This document shows positions 17,315 to 26,147 of a stretch of DNA of 64,000 nucleotides, piece after piece. A program made the translations under genes and the position numbers. A model generated the notes under the pieces. The model was given only the letters and a program-made list of their open reading frames with translations, did no database searches and was not told where the DNA came from. Each line of letters opens with the position of its first letter. The first letter of the stretch is position 1. The stretch comes from Candidatus Pelagibacter sp. (lineage in GTDB: Bacteria > Pseudomonadota > Alphaproteobacteria > Pelagibacterales > Pelagibacteraceae): assembly GCA_028404615.1 (NCBI GenBank), contig JAOOBT010000001.1:186001-250000 (forward strand), in the 5' to 3' direction.

Positions 17315-17483
17315 AGTTACAATAATTATAGGAGTTGCACTCTGTACCTTTTTTTTAATTGGTTTAGCAACAACATTGACTAGATCAATGATGATAGGTT
17401 TTTTTGATGTGCTTCCTGTTTATATTTTAATGGGTATGGTAATTGTAATGATGTTCTATGAAGCCTTCATTGACAAAAAATAA
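17304..17483 (+). CDS. Small two-helix membrane protein
   Basis: A 59-residue protein from the ATG at 17304 (MKDKVTIIIGVALCTFFLIG...), with two hydrophobic stretches (about 6-24 and 35-54) and a charged C-terminal end (FIDKK). No family is recognised. It overlaps the amidase by 11 bp and the next gene by 26 bp, which suggests translation coupling within the same operon and argues that it is genuinely expressed. An upstream TTG would add six residues but has less support. Confidence 0.6.
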   Translation: MKDKVTIIIGVALCTFFLIGLATTLTRSMMIGFFDVLPVYILMGMVIVMMFYEAFIDKK

Positions 17484-18360
17484 CTCTTACACTCCTTATT
17501 TACTTTTGTTAATTCAGCCAATTTTTATGGCTACAAATACTATTGTTGCAAGAGGAGGCGTAGAGTCCGTGCCTCCTATTTCTTTAGCGTTTTGGCGATG
17601 GTTTACAGTATTCATTATATTGTTTCCTTTTTTTTTTAATGAAATTTTAAAATATAAAAAAGAATTTAATAAAGAGTTTTTTAAGCTGTTTTTTTTAGGC
17701 TCAATGGGCTGTGGTATATGTGGAGCTTTTCCAAATCTTGCAGGTATGACAACAACAATGGCTAATATTGGTATAATATATACATCTTCACCAGTAATAA
17801 TAATTTTTTTATCAATTCTATTCTTTAAAGAAAAAATTAATTTTTTAAGGATATTAGGCTTATTAATTTGTATTACAGGTGTTTTTACAATTATATCTAA
17901 AGGTAATTTAGATTTTTTAATTAACCTAAATTTTACAACAGGCGATCTATGGGTTTTGGGAGCAGCTTTAGGTTGGGCTCTTTACTCAATTTATTTGTTA
18001 AATTGGAAATCAAAATTTAGTTTGATGGCCCGATTTACTTTGATCGCAATGTTCGGATTTATATCACTTTTCCCATTTTTTATTTTAGAAAATATTTACT
18101 TTGCAAAGACAAATTATAATCAAACATTCTTGTTCTGGATTGTATTTGCTGCTATCTCACCTAGCATTATAGCTTTTTCCTTGTACACACGATTACAAAA
18201 ATATGTAGGCGCTTCCTTTGCCGGGTTTACTTTATATTTATTCGCAGTCTACGGATCTATCTTTGGAATAATAATTTTTGAAGAACCCCTTCTCAGTTTT
18301 CATTATTTAGGTGGTTTACTGGTTTTTACTGGAGTTTACTTCGCTAGGAAAAAAGTATGA
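17458..18360 (+). CDS. EamA/DMT family permease
   Basis: A 300-residue protein with about ten membrane helices in two internally similar halves, the layout of the drug/metabolite transporter (EamA, RhaT-like) family. Motifs such as PIFMATNTIVARGG at the N-terminus and GALGWALYSIYLL near residue 168-182 fit. Members export amino acids, nucleobases or other metabolites; substrate here is unknown. The gene overlaps the small membrane gene upstream and the hydrolase downstream (4 bp). Confidence 0.88.
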   Translation: MKPSLTKNNSYTPYLLLLIQPIFMATNTIVARGGVESVPPISLAFWRWFTVFIILFPFFFNEILKYKKEFNKEFFKLFFLGSMGCGICGAFPNLAGMTTTMANIGIIYTSSPVIIIFLSILFFKEKINFLRILGLLICITGVFTIISKGNLDFLINLNFTTGDLWVLGAALGWALYSIYLLNWKSKFSLMARFTLIAMFGFISLFPFFILENIYFAKTNYNQTFLFWIVFAAISPSIIAFSLYTRLQKYVGASFAGFTLYLFAVYGSIFGIIIFEEPLLSFHYLGGLLVFTGVYFARKKV

Positions 18361-19160
18361 AGTATCTTTATTTAGCTTTATCGTCAATTATATTAGCCTA
18401 CATTATAATTGTACTTTTCACTTATCTATACCAAAGAAAATTACTTTATCACCCAAGTGAAAATAACTACACGGGAGATGAAATTCAATTTGATTATAAA
18501 GAAGTTTTTATTGAGGTTGATAAAGATATAAAACTTAAATCATGGTTTTTGGAAAAAGACTTAAAAAAAAGTAAAACCATTTTATACTTTCATGGTAATG
18601 CAGGCGATTTAACTAATAGGGTTCATAAGCTTAATGAACTAAATAAATTAGATGTAAATATTCTTATTATTTCATGGAGAGGATTTAGTGGTAATTCAGG
18701 CAAGCCCACAGAAAAAAATTTATATAATGATGCTAGAAAGTCAGTCGAATGGCTTAACAAGGCTGGAGTTATAAATAAAAACATAATTTTATATGGCGAG
18801 TCACTAGGCACAGGTGTAGCTACAGAATTGGGTCAGAATAATTCTTTTGGAGGAATTGTTTTAGAGTCACCTTTTACATCGATTGCTGATGCGGCAAAAA
18901 TTTATTATCCTTATTTGCCAATCGATTTATTAATAAAAGACAGATACGACTCTTTGAAAAAAATCAAAAATATAAATGTTCCTATCTTAGTGATGCACGG
19001 TAAGAAAGATAATGTTGTCCCCTTTAAAATGGGGATAAAATTATTTGACAATGCCAATCAACCTAAGTTTAGCTATTTTTCTGATATCGATGATCATATG
19101 ATGGAGTTTAATGATCAACTAATAAATTCTTTAAAAAAGTTTTTAGATTTTAATACCTAA
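18357..19160 (+). CDS. Membrane-anchored alpha/beta hydrolase (ABHD13/Bem46-like)
   Basis: The 267-residue protein has an N-terminal membrane anchor (about 5-24) and an alpha/beta-hydrolase domain with nucleophile elbow GESLG (S149), acid D218 (GKKDNVVP) and H247 (DDHMME), plus the oxyanion HGNAG segment near residue 79-83. This set resembles the Bem46/ABHD13 group, whose natural substrates are not well defined. It overlaps the 3' end of ftsY on the other strand by 18 bp, with no terminator visible between. Confidence 0.85.
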   Translation: MKYLYLALSSIILAYIIIVLFTYLYQRKLLYHPSENNYTGDEIQFDYKEVFIEVDKDIKLKSWFLEKDLKKSKTILYFHGNAGDLTNRVHKLNELNKLDVNILIISWRGFSGNSGKPTEKNLYNDARKSVEWLNKAGVINKNIILYGESLGTGVATELGQNNSFGGIVLESPFTSIADAAKIYYPYLPIDLLIKDRYDSLKKIKNINVPILVMHGKKDNVVPFKMGIKLFDNANQPKFSYFSDIDDHMMEFNDQLINSLKKFLDFNT

Positions 19161-20063
19161 CAGGGCTTTTGAATAATATTCAGCATTAAAGGGTTGTAAG
19201 TCATCTTCTTTTTCTCCCATCCCTACTGCAACTATAGGTAAATTATATTTTTTACAAATAGCTAAAACCACACCACCTTTTGCTGTGCTATCAAGTTTAG
19301 TAATAATTAAACCTGTCAAATCATGTATCTTACTAAATTCTTCAACTTGATTAAGTGCATTTTGTCCTGTAGTTGCATCTAAGACAAGAATTACTTCGTT
19401 AGGATATGAAGGGTCAATTTTTTTAAGGACATTAATAATTTTTTTGTACTCTTCCATTAAATTTTTTTTATTTTGAAGTCTTCCTGCTGTATCAATTAAA
19501 GCTACATCAATTTCATTTTTTTTTGCAAATTCAGCAGTCTTAAAAGCTACAGAAGCTGGATCACTATTGATTTCAGATTTAATAATATCAACTTTGACTT
19601 TCGCAGCCCAAACTTGCAATTGATCTATGGCAGCTGCTCTAAAAGTATCTGCTGCTCCAAAAACAACAGATCTATTATTGTCTTTAAAATACTTTCCAAG
19701 TTTTCCGATACTAGTTGTTTTTCCAACTCCGTTTACTCCAGACACAACTATTACAGCAGACTTTGCATTTCCCATTAGGCTAAGATCTTTTTCGTACTTT
19801 TGAAGATTAATTGCTAATTTATCCGCTATTAGTTTTAAAATTTCTTTATGATCGTCTAATTTTTTATCAACTTTAAAATTCTCAAAATCTTTTCTAAGTT
19901 CTTTTGCGACTTCTACTCCTGCATCGGATGTAATAATTAATTCTTCAAACTCTGTAAGGACATTTTCATCAATTTTTTTTTTGGAAAATATATTCTTAAA
20001 GCCAGTAGAGAGCCCATCTGAACTTTTACCTAATCCTATCTTAAATTTGTCAAATAAACCCAT
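19143..20063 (-). CDS. ftsY: Signal recognition particle receptor FtsY
   Basis: FtsY is the membrane-associated SRP receptor GTPase that pairs with Ffh to deliver nascent membrane proteins. The 306-residue protein has the NG domains with the P-loop GVNGVGKT (109-116), DTAGR (G3) and TKLD (G4) motifs. The acidic N-terminal A domain is nearly absent, as is usual in alphaproteobacteria and reduced genomes. It starts directly after dapF on the minus strand, while its partner ffh lies just beyond dapF on the plus strand, so both SRP GTPases flank the same divergent region. Confidence 0.96.
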   Translation of the reverse strand: MGLFDKFKIGLGKSSDGLSTGFKNIFSKKKIDENVLTEFEELIITSDAGVEVAKELRKDFENFKVDKKLDDHKEILKLIADKLAINLQKYEKDLSLMGNAKSAVIVVSGVNGVGKTTSIGKLGKYFKDNNRSVVFGAADTFRAAAIDQLQVWAAKVKVDIIKSEINSDPASVAFKTAEFAKKNEIDVALIDTAGRLQNKKNLMEEYKKIINVLKKIDPSYPNEVILVLDATTGQNALNQVEEFSKIHDLTGLIITKLDSTAKGGVVLAICKKYNLPIVAVGMGEKEDDLQPFNAEYYSKALLGIKI

Positions 20064-20894
20064 TTAGATTTCAAGGCTAGTATGTTTTATTTCTGAAACT
20101 GGACCTCTCATAAATATATTGAGATCCGCATCAATTTTAATATTTAAACTTCCTTCTTCAAATTTAATATTGATATCATTTTTAGTTAACTTCTTGATAA
20201 ACGCAGCAACAGCAGTAGCACAAGCAGCTGTTCCACAAGCTTTTGTTAATCCTGCACCTCGTTCCCAAACATTAACTGTTATATTATTTTCATCATCAAT
20301 TTGAGCAAAAGTTACATTGGTTCTTTCAGGAAATAACTCATGAGTCTCTATCTTTGGTCCTAATATTTTTAGATCATATTTAAAACAATCTTTAACAAAA
20401 AAAATTATATGAGGGTTTCCCACGTTGAGGCTAAATCCATCGGTGAATTTTTCACTATCAACATCTAGAGTTATATTTTTGTGATCTAATTTTTCTTTTA
20501 ATGGAATTTTATTCCACTCAAATACAGGTTTCCCCATTTCGAGTTGAACATCTGACTTCCCAACAATTTTTGCATTAAGCAATCTATTATTTGTTTTTAA
20601 TTTAATTTCTTTATTATTTAAATCTTTGCTTAACAAGTAAGCCACACACCTACTTCCATTTCCACATGCACTCACCTCGCCGCCATCTGAATTAAAAATG
20701 GTTATGGGAAAAGTATTATTAATCTCTTTTTCGATAAATATAATTTGATCAAATTCAATGTTACGATGAAAAGATTTTAGATTTCCCAAATGAATTATTT
20801 TTTCTTTAGATACATGTATGGATTTCTCTCTTCTATCTATGATAATAAATCTATTACCTAAACCATCCATTCTAAAAGCTTTAATCAAAGGCAT
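20064..20894 (-). CDS. dapF: Diaminopimelate epimerase
   Basis: DapF interconverts LL- and meso-diaminopimelate for lysine and peptidoglycan synthesis. The 276-residue protein has both active-site cysteines, C77 (SACGNGSRC) and C220 (KACGTAACA), in the two pseudo-symmetric halves. The start at 20894 gives the usual N-terminus up to the MDGLGNRF motif. It ends where ftsY starts. In many alphaproteobacteria a tRNA methylthiotransferase gene lies between dapF and ftsY; it is missing here. A minus-strand -10-like hexamer (TATACT, 906-911) sits so close to the start that the transcript could be almost leaderless. Confidence 0.95.
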   Translation of the reverse strand: MPLIKAFRMDGLGNRFIIIDRREKSIHVSKEKIIHLGNLKSFHRNIEFDQIIFIEKEINNTFPITIFNSDGGEVSACGNGSRCVAYLLSKDLNNKEIKLKTNNRLLNAKIVGKSDVQLEMGKPVFEWNKIPLKEKLDHKNITLDVDSEKFTDGFSLNVGNPHIIFFVKDCFKYDLKILGPKIETHELFPERTNVTFAQIDDENNITVNVWERGAGLTKACGTAACATAVAAFIKKLTKNDINIKFEEGSLNIKIDADLNIFMRGPVSEIKHTSLEI

Positions 20895-20919
20895 ATTAGT
20901 AGATTAGTATAATTATTCA

Positions 20920-20948
20920 TTGACTTTTAAAACCCCAAATTGTAGTTT
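20920..20948 (+). promoter_or_regulatory. Possible promoter of ffh
   Basis: TTGACT (20920-20925) and TAGTTT (20943-20948) are spaced 17 bp apart, giving a start near 20955 and a leader of roughly 105 nt carrying the hairpins described separately. The -10 match is weak, so confidence is low. Confidence 0.35.
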
Positions 20949-20959
20949 CCACAAACTTT

Positions 20960-21041
20960 CCGCAAATACTTAAGTTTTTGCGGTGCTCTTAAAATAAGAG
21001 TGTCGACACTAGTCAGCGAAGGTTCGCCCACTAGTGCGATA
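20960..21041 (+). ncRNA. Structured 5' leader RNA of ffh
   Basis: Three consecutive hairpins occur between the dapF/ffh divide and the ffh start. (1) 960-983: CCGCAAA paired with TTTGCGG. (2) 986-1000: CTCTTA, 3-nt loop, TAAGAG. (3) 21001-21041: TGTCG, a bulged A, CACTAGT, a CA/CC internal loop, GCGA, an AGGT tetraloop, and the complementary strand (TCGC, ACTAGTG, CGATA), about 16 base pairs in total. The third ends 19 nt before the ATG of ffh. It does not contain the conserved SRP RNA domain IV (GGAA tetraloop and AGCAGC), so it is not the SRP RNA gene itself. A structured RNA upstream of ffh has, as I recall, been proposed in Pelagibacter comparative work; this could not be verified here. 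Confidence 0.65.
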
Positions 21042-21060
21042 GGTGTTGGACGTTATAAAA

Positions 21061-22413
21061 ATGTTTGAAAACTTAACAAATAAATTAGAAAATATTTTTT
21101 CTAAACTAAAAAGTGCTCCTTCCCTAACGGAAGAACAAGTGGACTCTGGACTTAAAGAAATACGCTTAGCTTTATTAGAAGCTGACGTAGCGCTGCCAGT
21201 TGTGAAAGATTTCATTGAAAATGTAAAACCAAAAGCTATTGGTCAGGAGATAATTAGATCAACTTCACCTGGTCAAATGATAGTAAAGATTGTTTATGAT
21301 GAATTAGTTAACATACTTGGCTCAAAGAATGAGGAGATTAATCTAAAAGCAGTTCCACCAGTTTCCATATTATTGGTAGGTTTACAAGGGTCAGGAAAAA
21401 CAACTTCAGCCGCTAAATTAGCTAAGTTAATTGAAAAAAATCATAAAAAAAAAGTTATGCTTGTTAGCTTGGACGTTTACAGACCTGCTGCTCAAGAACA
21501 ATTAAAATTATTAGCAGAAAAAAATAATATACAAAATTTACCGATCATAGAAAAACAACAACCTATTGATATTACTAAAAGAGCACTCAACGCTGCAAAT
21601 CTAAGTGGTTCAGATGTTATAATTTTTGATACCGCTGGTCGAACACAAATAGATTTACCAATGATGTCTGAGATTAAACAAATTAAAGATTTAACAAAAC
21701 CAGCCGAAACTATTCTAGTTGCTGATTCTTTAACCGGTCAAATAGCTGTAAACGTTGCAAAAGAATTTGATACAGCAGTCAACCTTTCATCAATTATCTT
21801 GACTAGAGTTGATGGTGACGCGCGAGGTGGAGCTGCGTTGAGTATGAAACACATCACTGGCAAACCTATAAAATATATAGGTGTCGGAGAAAAAGTTTCT
21901 GACTTTGAAATGTTTCATCCTGACAGGTTAGCTAACAGAATTCTTGGAATGGGTGATGTGGTTACACTTGTCGAAAAAGCAGCCCAAGATTTAAGTGAAG
22001 AAAAAATTAAAGAAACTGAGGAAGAGCTTAAACAAGGTATTTTTACAATGGACTCCTATCTTTCACAACTTAGGCAAATGAAAAAAATGGGAGGCATGGA
22101 AGGAGTTATGTCAATGTTACCTGGTGTAAACAAAATGAAAGCTAAAATGGATCAAGCTAACATAGATGAAAAAATGCTTATTGAAAATGAGGCTATCATT
22201 TTATCTATGACAAAAAATGAAAAAGAAAATCCAAAAATCATTAGCGGTTCTAGAAGAAAAAGAATTTCCCAAGGTGCTGGAGTAGATGTTTCCAAAATAA
22301 ATAAGTTGCTCAAACAATTTAAAATGATGTCAGATATGATGAAAAAAATGTCACAAGGAAAAAAAATTCCATCTGGAATGATCCCAGATGAAATGCTCAA
22401 TAAACTAAAATGA
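21061..22413 (+). CDS. ffh: Signal recognition particle protein Ffh
   Basis: Ffh is the GTPase and RNA-binding core of the bacterial SRP. The protein (450 residues from the ATG at 21061) has the N and G domains with P-loop GLQGSGKT (107-114), DTAGR and TRVDGDARGG, and a methionine-rich M domain from about residue 320 that includes the GSRRKRISQGAG RNA-binding segment. A GTG at 21043 would lie inside or just after the leader hairpin and is less likely. Next gene is rpsP, 10 bp downstream. Confidence 0.97.
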   Translation: MFENLTNKLENIFSKLKSAPSLTEEQVDSGLKEIRLALLEADVALPVVKDFIENVKPKAIGQEIIRSTSPGQMIVKIVYDELVNILGSKNEEINLKAVPPVSILLVGLQGSGKTTSAAKLAKLIEKNHKKKVMLVSLDVYRPAAQEQLKLLAEKNNIQNLPIIEKQQPIDITKRALNAANLSGSDVIIFDTAGRTQIDLPMMSEIKQIKDLTKPAETILVADSLTGQIAVNVAKEFDTAVNLSSIILTRVDGDARGGAALSMKHITGKPIKYIGVGEKVSDFEMFHPDRLANRILGMGDVVTLVEKAAQDLSEEKIKETEEELKQGIFTMDSYLSQLRQMKKMGGMEGVMSMLPGVNKMKAKMDQANIDEKMLIENEAIILSMTKNEKENPKIISGSRRKRISQGAGVDVSKINKLLKQFKMMSDMMKKMSQGKKIPSGMIPDEMLNKLK

Positions 22414-22423
22414 AAGGTAAAAC

Positions 22424-22918
22424 ATGTTAAGAATAAGACTATCAATGGGAGGAGTGAGGAAAAGACCGATATATAAAATAGTTATCGCTGATGGAAGATA
22501 TCCACGAGACGGTAAATTTATTGAAAAAATTGGTTCTTACAATCCATTGCTTCCAAAAGATAAAAAGGAAAGAATAAAAATAGAAGCTGAGAGAGTAAAA
22601 TATTGGATGAGTAAAGGTGCTCAACCAACTCTCAGAGTTTCTAGACTTTTAGGTGAACTCCAAATAATGCCAATGCCGAAGCCGGGAAATAATCCTCAAA
22701 AAGCTATTCCTAAAAAGGATAGAAAGAAAAGTGCTGAAGAAAGCAAAGAAGCACCCAAAGAGGGTGGTAAAAAAGAAGATCCTAAAGCAGAAGCTAAAAA
22801 GGAAGAACCTAAAAAGGAACAACCTAAAGCAGAAGCTAAAAAGGAAGAACCTAAAAAGGAACAACCTAAAACAGAAGCTAAAAAGGAAGAACCGAAAAAG
22901 GAAGAGAAAAAGGCTTAG
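22424..22918 (+). CDS. rpsP: 30S ribosomal protein S16 with long repeat-built C-terminal tail
   Basis: Residues 1 to about 85 form a normal S16 (MLRIRLSMGGVRKRPIYKIV..., SRLLGELQIMPM). Residues from about 86 to 164 are a low-complexity Lys/Glu/Pro/Ala extension, most of it three copies of a 14-residue unit (PKAEAKKEEPKKEQ type). Typical S16 proteins are about 80-90 residues. AAAGG seven bases upstream is the ribosome-binding site. rimM, which normally separates rpsP from trmD, is missing; trmD follows after 17 bp. Confidence 0.95.
   Translation: MLRIRLSMGGVRKRPIYKIVIADGRYPRDGKFIEKIGSYNPLLPKDKKERIKIEAERVKYWMSKGAQPTLRVSRLLGELQIMPMPKPGNNPQKAIPKKDRKKSAEESKEAPKEGGKKEDPKAEAKKEEPKKEQPKAEAKKEEPKKEQPKTEAKKEEPKKEEKKA
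22781..22906 (+). repeat. Three tandem 42-bp repeats inside rpsP
   Basis: Three 42-bp units at 22781-22822, 22823-22864 and 22865-22906. The first two are identical and the third has a few differences (T for A in PKTEAK and a final E for Q). They encode 14 residues each and keep the reading frame, so copy-number changes would only lengthen or shorten the S16 tail. Such a repeat is prone to slippage or recombination. Confidence 0.9.
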
Positions 22919-22935
22919 CCAAAAGGTAATTAGAG

Positions 22936-23637
22936 ATGTTAGAAGTAAAGATATTTACTTTATACCCAGATTTATTTCCTGGTCCTTTAGATACTGGAAT
23001 ATTTAAAAAGGCACAGAAAAGTAAAATCTGGAATTTAAAAGTAATTAACATTAGAGACTATTCCAAGGACAAACATGGTGCAGTAGATGATACTCCTTTT
23101 GGAGGAGGGAATGGAATGCTCTTGCGTCCAGATGTATTGGCATCTGCACTTGATGAGAATACAAAAAAAGGGGAAAGAATTATCTACCTATCTCCAAGAG
23201 GTAAAAAATTTGATCAAAATACTGCTAAATCTTTAAGTAAAGAAAAAAACTTAAACCTTATCTGTGGGCATTTCGAGGGTGTTGACCAAAGAGTTCTAGA
23301 GACACGAAATATTGAAGAATATAGTTTAGGTGATTTTGTGTTATCAGGAGGCGAACCAGCTTCTTTCGTATTTGTTGATGCTTTAGTAAGGTTATTACCA
23401 GGGGTTTTGGGAAATAAAGATTCCATTAAAGAGGAAAGTTTTGAAAATCACCTTTTAGAATATCCTCAGTATACAAAGCCTAGAGAATGGGAAGGTAAAA
23501 GCCCTCCCGAGGTACTATTTTCAGGTGATCATGCTAAAATAAAAGGGTGGCGTTTGTCTCAATCAGAGGCTATAACACGTCGCCAGAGACCCGATCTTTG
23601 GAAAAAATATTTAGAGAAAAAAAATGAAAAATATTGA
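22936..23637 (+). CDS. trmD: tRNA (guanine-37-N1)-methyltransferase
   Basis: TrmD methylates G37 next to the anticodon to prevent frameshifting. The 233-residue SPOUT-class protein shows [11 protein letters not shown] (about 55-65), the [11 protein letters not shown] segment (112-122) and the [14 protein letters not shown] knot motif (134-147). It begins soon after rpsP and overlaps rplS by 14 bp. The absence of rimM upstream is unusual for this operon. Confidence 0.96.
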   Translation: MLEVKIFTLYPDLFPGPLDTGIFKKAQKSKIWNLKVINIRDYSKDKHGAVDDTPFGGGNGMLLRPDVLASALDENTKKGERIIYLSPRGKKFDQNTAKSLSKEKNLNLICGHFEGVDQRVLETRNIEEYSLGDFVLSGGEPASFVFVDALVRLLPGVLGNKDSIKEESFENHLLEYPQYTKPREWEGKSPPEVLFSGDHAKIKGWRLSQSEAITRRQRPDLWKKYLEKKNEKY

Positions 23638-24133
23638 AGATATAAATAAAGCAGCAATTAAAAGAATAGCTGCAGGTAAAAAAATTGCGGACTTTTCTCC
23701 TGGGGACACAATTAAAGTTGGTGTTAAAATTGTAGAAGGTAAAAGAGAAAGAATACAATATTTTGAGGGTGTATGTATTGCAAAAAAGAATAGAGATATA
23801 AACTCTTCTTTCACAGTAAGAAAAATTTCATTTGGCGAAGGGGTGGAGAGAACATTTGCTCTTTATAGCCCTAATGTTGATTCAATTAAAGTAATTAGAT
23901 CAGGTAAAGTAAGAAGAGCAAAACTTTATTATTTGAGAGATAGAAAAGGGAAATCAGCAAGGATTGCTGAAAAAATTAAAAAGAAGATAGGTGTAGATGT
24001 TTCAGTCAAGCCTGAAGAACCAAACGTAAAACCGATCGAACCTGTAAAGCAAGAGACTAAAGTTGAAGAAGTTAAAAAAGAAGCTCCAAAAGTCGAGGCT
24101 AAAGCTGAAAAGCTAACTAGCGAAAAAAAATAA
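23624..24133 (+). CDS. rplS: 50S ribosomal protein L19 with charged C-terminal extension
   Basis: Residues 1 to about 115 match L19 ([22 protein letters not shown], the [17 protein letters not shown] core and the [19 protein letters not shown] end). Beyond residue 120 a Lys/Glu/Pro/Val-rich tail continues to 169, longer than the usual 115-130 residues. The composition resembles the tail of S16 two genes upstream, though without clean tandem copies. Confidence 0.95.
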   Translation: MKNIEDINKAAIKRIAAGKKIADFSPGDTIKVGVKIVEGKRERIQYFEGVCIAKKNRDINSSFTVRKISFGEGVERTFALYSPNVDSIKVIRSGKVRRAKLYYLRDRKGKSARIAEKIKKKIGVDVSVKPEEPNVKPIEPVKQETKVEEVKKEAPKVEAKAEKLTSEKK

Positions 24134-24139
24134 AATTTA

Positions 24140-25537
24140 ATGTCAAAAACTCTATACGATAAGATATGGGAAAACCATCTTGTTCATGAACAAAGCGATG
24201 GCACTTCATTAATTTATGTTGATAGACATTTGGTACATGAAGTTACAAGTCCGCAAGCTTTTGAAGGACTTAGATTACAAAAAAGAAAAGTCAGAAGACC
24301 TGAACTAACTCTCGCAGTACCTGATCATAATGTTCCTACAACTGATAGGACCAAGGGAATTAACGATGAGGAGTCTAGAGTCCAAGTTGAAACATTAAGA
24401 AAAAATTGCAAAGACTTCGGAGTAGAACTTTTTGATGTTAATGACAAGCGTCAAGGTATAGTTCATATCATAGGACCTGAACAAGGCTTCACTCAGCCAG
24501 GAACAGTGATTGTTTGTGGTGATAGCCACACTGCAACTCATGGAGCCTTTGGTGCATTAGCTTTTGGGATAGGAACTTCTGAAGTTGAACATGTACTTGC
24601 CACACAAACGTTAATGCAAAAAAAATCAAGAAATTTGAGAATTAACGTCAATGGTAAACTACCTAAAGGAGTTACAGCTAAAGATGTAATTTTAAAAATT
24701 ATAGGAACGATTGGAACAGCAGGTGGAACCGGATACGTAATTGAATTTGCTGGTGATGTGATCAAAAGTTTGAGTATGGAGGAAAGAATGACGGTCTGTA
24801 ATATGACTATAGAAGCAGGCGCTAGAGCAGGTTTAATTGCACCAGATGAAAAGACATTTGATTATTTAAAAGGTAAAACGATGTCACCTAAAGGTGAGAA
24901 TTGGGCAAAAGCATTAGAGTATTGGAAGACTTTATATTCAGATAAAGATAGTAAATTTGATAAAGAAATTAATATTGACGGGAAAAATATAGAACCATTG
25001 GTAACATGGGGGACCTCACCTCAAGATGTGTCTCCGGTGACTGGTATTGTGCCTGATCCTGAAAACGAAAAAAATGAGGACAGAAAAATGGCTATGAAAA
25101 GATCCCTTGATTATATGGGATTAAAAGCAAATACTAAAATTTCAGAGATAAAGATTGATAAAATTTTTATAGGAAGTTGCACTAATGGTAGAATAGAGGA
25201 CTTAAGATTGGCTGCGGATCTACTTAAAGGCAAAAAGATTGCCAAAAACGTAAGTGCAATGGTCGTTCCTGGATCAGGATTAGTTAAAGAACAAGCTGAA
25301 AAAGAGGGAATTGATAAAATTTTTAAAGATGCGGGCTTCGAATGGAGAGAACCTGGGTGCTCGATGTGTTTAGGTATGAACCCAGATCAATTGAAGCCAA
25401 AAGAAAGATGCGCATCAACATCAAATAGAAATTTTGAAGGTAGACAAGGTCGTGGAGGAAGAACACATTTAGTTAGCCCTGGGATGGCCATCGCAGCTGC
25501 AATTAAAGGTCATCTCACAGACGTTAGAGAAATATAG
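24140..25537 (+). CDS. leuC: 3-isopropylmalate dehydratase large subunit
   Basis: LeuC with LeuD isomerises 2- to 3-isopropylmalate in leucine synthesis. The 465-residue protein of the aconitase family has the 4Fe-4S cysteines in GSCTNGR (near residue 345) and CSMCLGMN (near residue 407-415), with DHNVPTTDR near residue 57. Starts 6 bp after rplS and is followed immediately by leuD and leuB. Its operon with ribosomal protein genes reflects dense packing rather than a functional link. Confidence 0.96.
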   Translation: MSKTLYDKIWENHLVHEQSDGTSLIYVDRHLVHEVTSPQAFEGLRLQKRKVRRPELTLAVPDHNVPTTDRTKGINDEESRVQVETLRKNCKDFGVELFDVNDKRQGIVHIIGPEQGFTQPGTVIVCGDSHTATHGAFGALAFGIGTSEVEHVLATQTLMQKKSRNLRINVNGKLPKGVTAKDVILKIIGTIGTAGGTGYVIEFAGDVIKSLSMEERMTVCNMTIEAGARAGLIAPDEKTFDYLKGKTMSPKGENWAKALEYWKTLYSDKDSKFDKEINIDGKNIEPLVTWGTSPQDVSPVTGIVPDPENEKNEDRKMAMKRSLDYMGLKANTKISEIKIDKIFIGSCTNGRIEDLRLAADLLKGKKIAKNVSAMVVPGSGLVKEQAEKEGIDKIFKDAGFEWREPGCSMCLGMNPDQLKPKERCASTSNRNFEGRQGRGGRTHLVSPGMAIAAAIKGHLTDVREI

Positions 25538-25538
25538 A

Positions 25539-26147
25539 ATGGAAAAATTTAATAATTTAAAATCAATACCATCATATTTACCACTACAAAATATTGATAC
25601 GGATATGATTATCCCAAAGCAGTTTTTAAAAACTATTAAGAGAACTGGCTTGGGAAAAAGTCTATTTTATGAAATGCGCTATGATGAAAAAGGAAAAAAG
25701 AATGAAGATTTCATACTTAATAAGGAACCTTACAATAAATCTAAAATTCTTTTAGCAGGAAAAAATTTTGGATGCGGCTCATCAAGAGAGCACGCTCCAT
25801 GGGCTCTTGCTGATTTTGGTATCAAGAGTGTAATAAGTTCTAGCTTTGCAGATATTTTTTACAATAACTGTTTCAAGAATGGAATTTTGCCAATTAAGAT
25901 TGATGATAAAATTGTGTTTGAGTTAGCTGAATATTCAAAGAGGCAAGAAGAGATTGAAATAAATTTAGAAAATCAAGAAATAAAATTTGGAAATAAAGTC
26001 GCAAAGTTTGATCTCGATGCTTTTAAAAAAAAATGTTTAATGGAAGGGTTAGATGATATAGCCCTATCAATGGAAAAAATTTCAAAAGTAGACGACTATG
26101 AAAAAAAATTACAAAAAACAAAACCTTGGGTTTTAAATAATGGCTAA
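25539..26147 (+). CDS. leuD: 3-isopropylmalate dehydratase small subunit
   Basis: Swivelling-domain partner of LeuC. The 202-residue protein has [14 protein letters not shown] near residue 18 and the [17 protein letters not shown] signature near residue 72-88. It starts 1 bp after leuC and overlaps leuB by 8 bp, so the isomerase and next pathway step are co-expressed. Confidence 0.96.
   Translation: MEKFNNLKSIPSYLPLQNIDTDMIIPKQFLKTIKRTGLGKSLFYEMRYDEKGKKNEDFILNKEPYNKSKILLAGKNFGCGSSREHAPWALADFGIKSVISSSFADIFYNNCFKNGILPIKIDDKIVFELAEYSKRQEEIEINLENQEIKFGNKVAKFDLDAFKKKCLMEGLDDIALSMEKISKVDDYEKKLQKTKPWVLNNG

Noticed and set aside
20960..21041. The ffh leader as the SRP RNA gene (ffs)
   Set aside because: It has a GTCAG segment but not the GGAA tetraloop or the AGCAGC strand of domain IV, and the hairpin has an AGGT loop and a different internal loop. 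It is better described as a structured leader.
22781..22906. 42-bp tandem repeats as a CRISPR array
   Set aside because: The repeats are contiguous with no spacers, in frame within rpsP and encode the same peptide.
22731..23006. Lysine/arginine-rich 91-residue open frame over rpsP and trmD
   Set aside because: It is the +1 frame of the repetitive S16 tail, and its composition is a by-product of the AAG/GAA-rich repeats.
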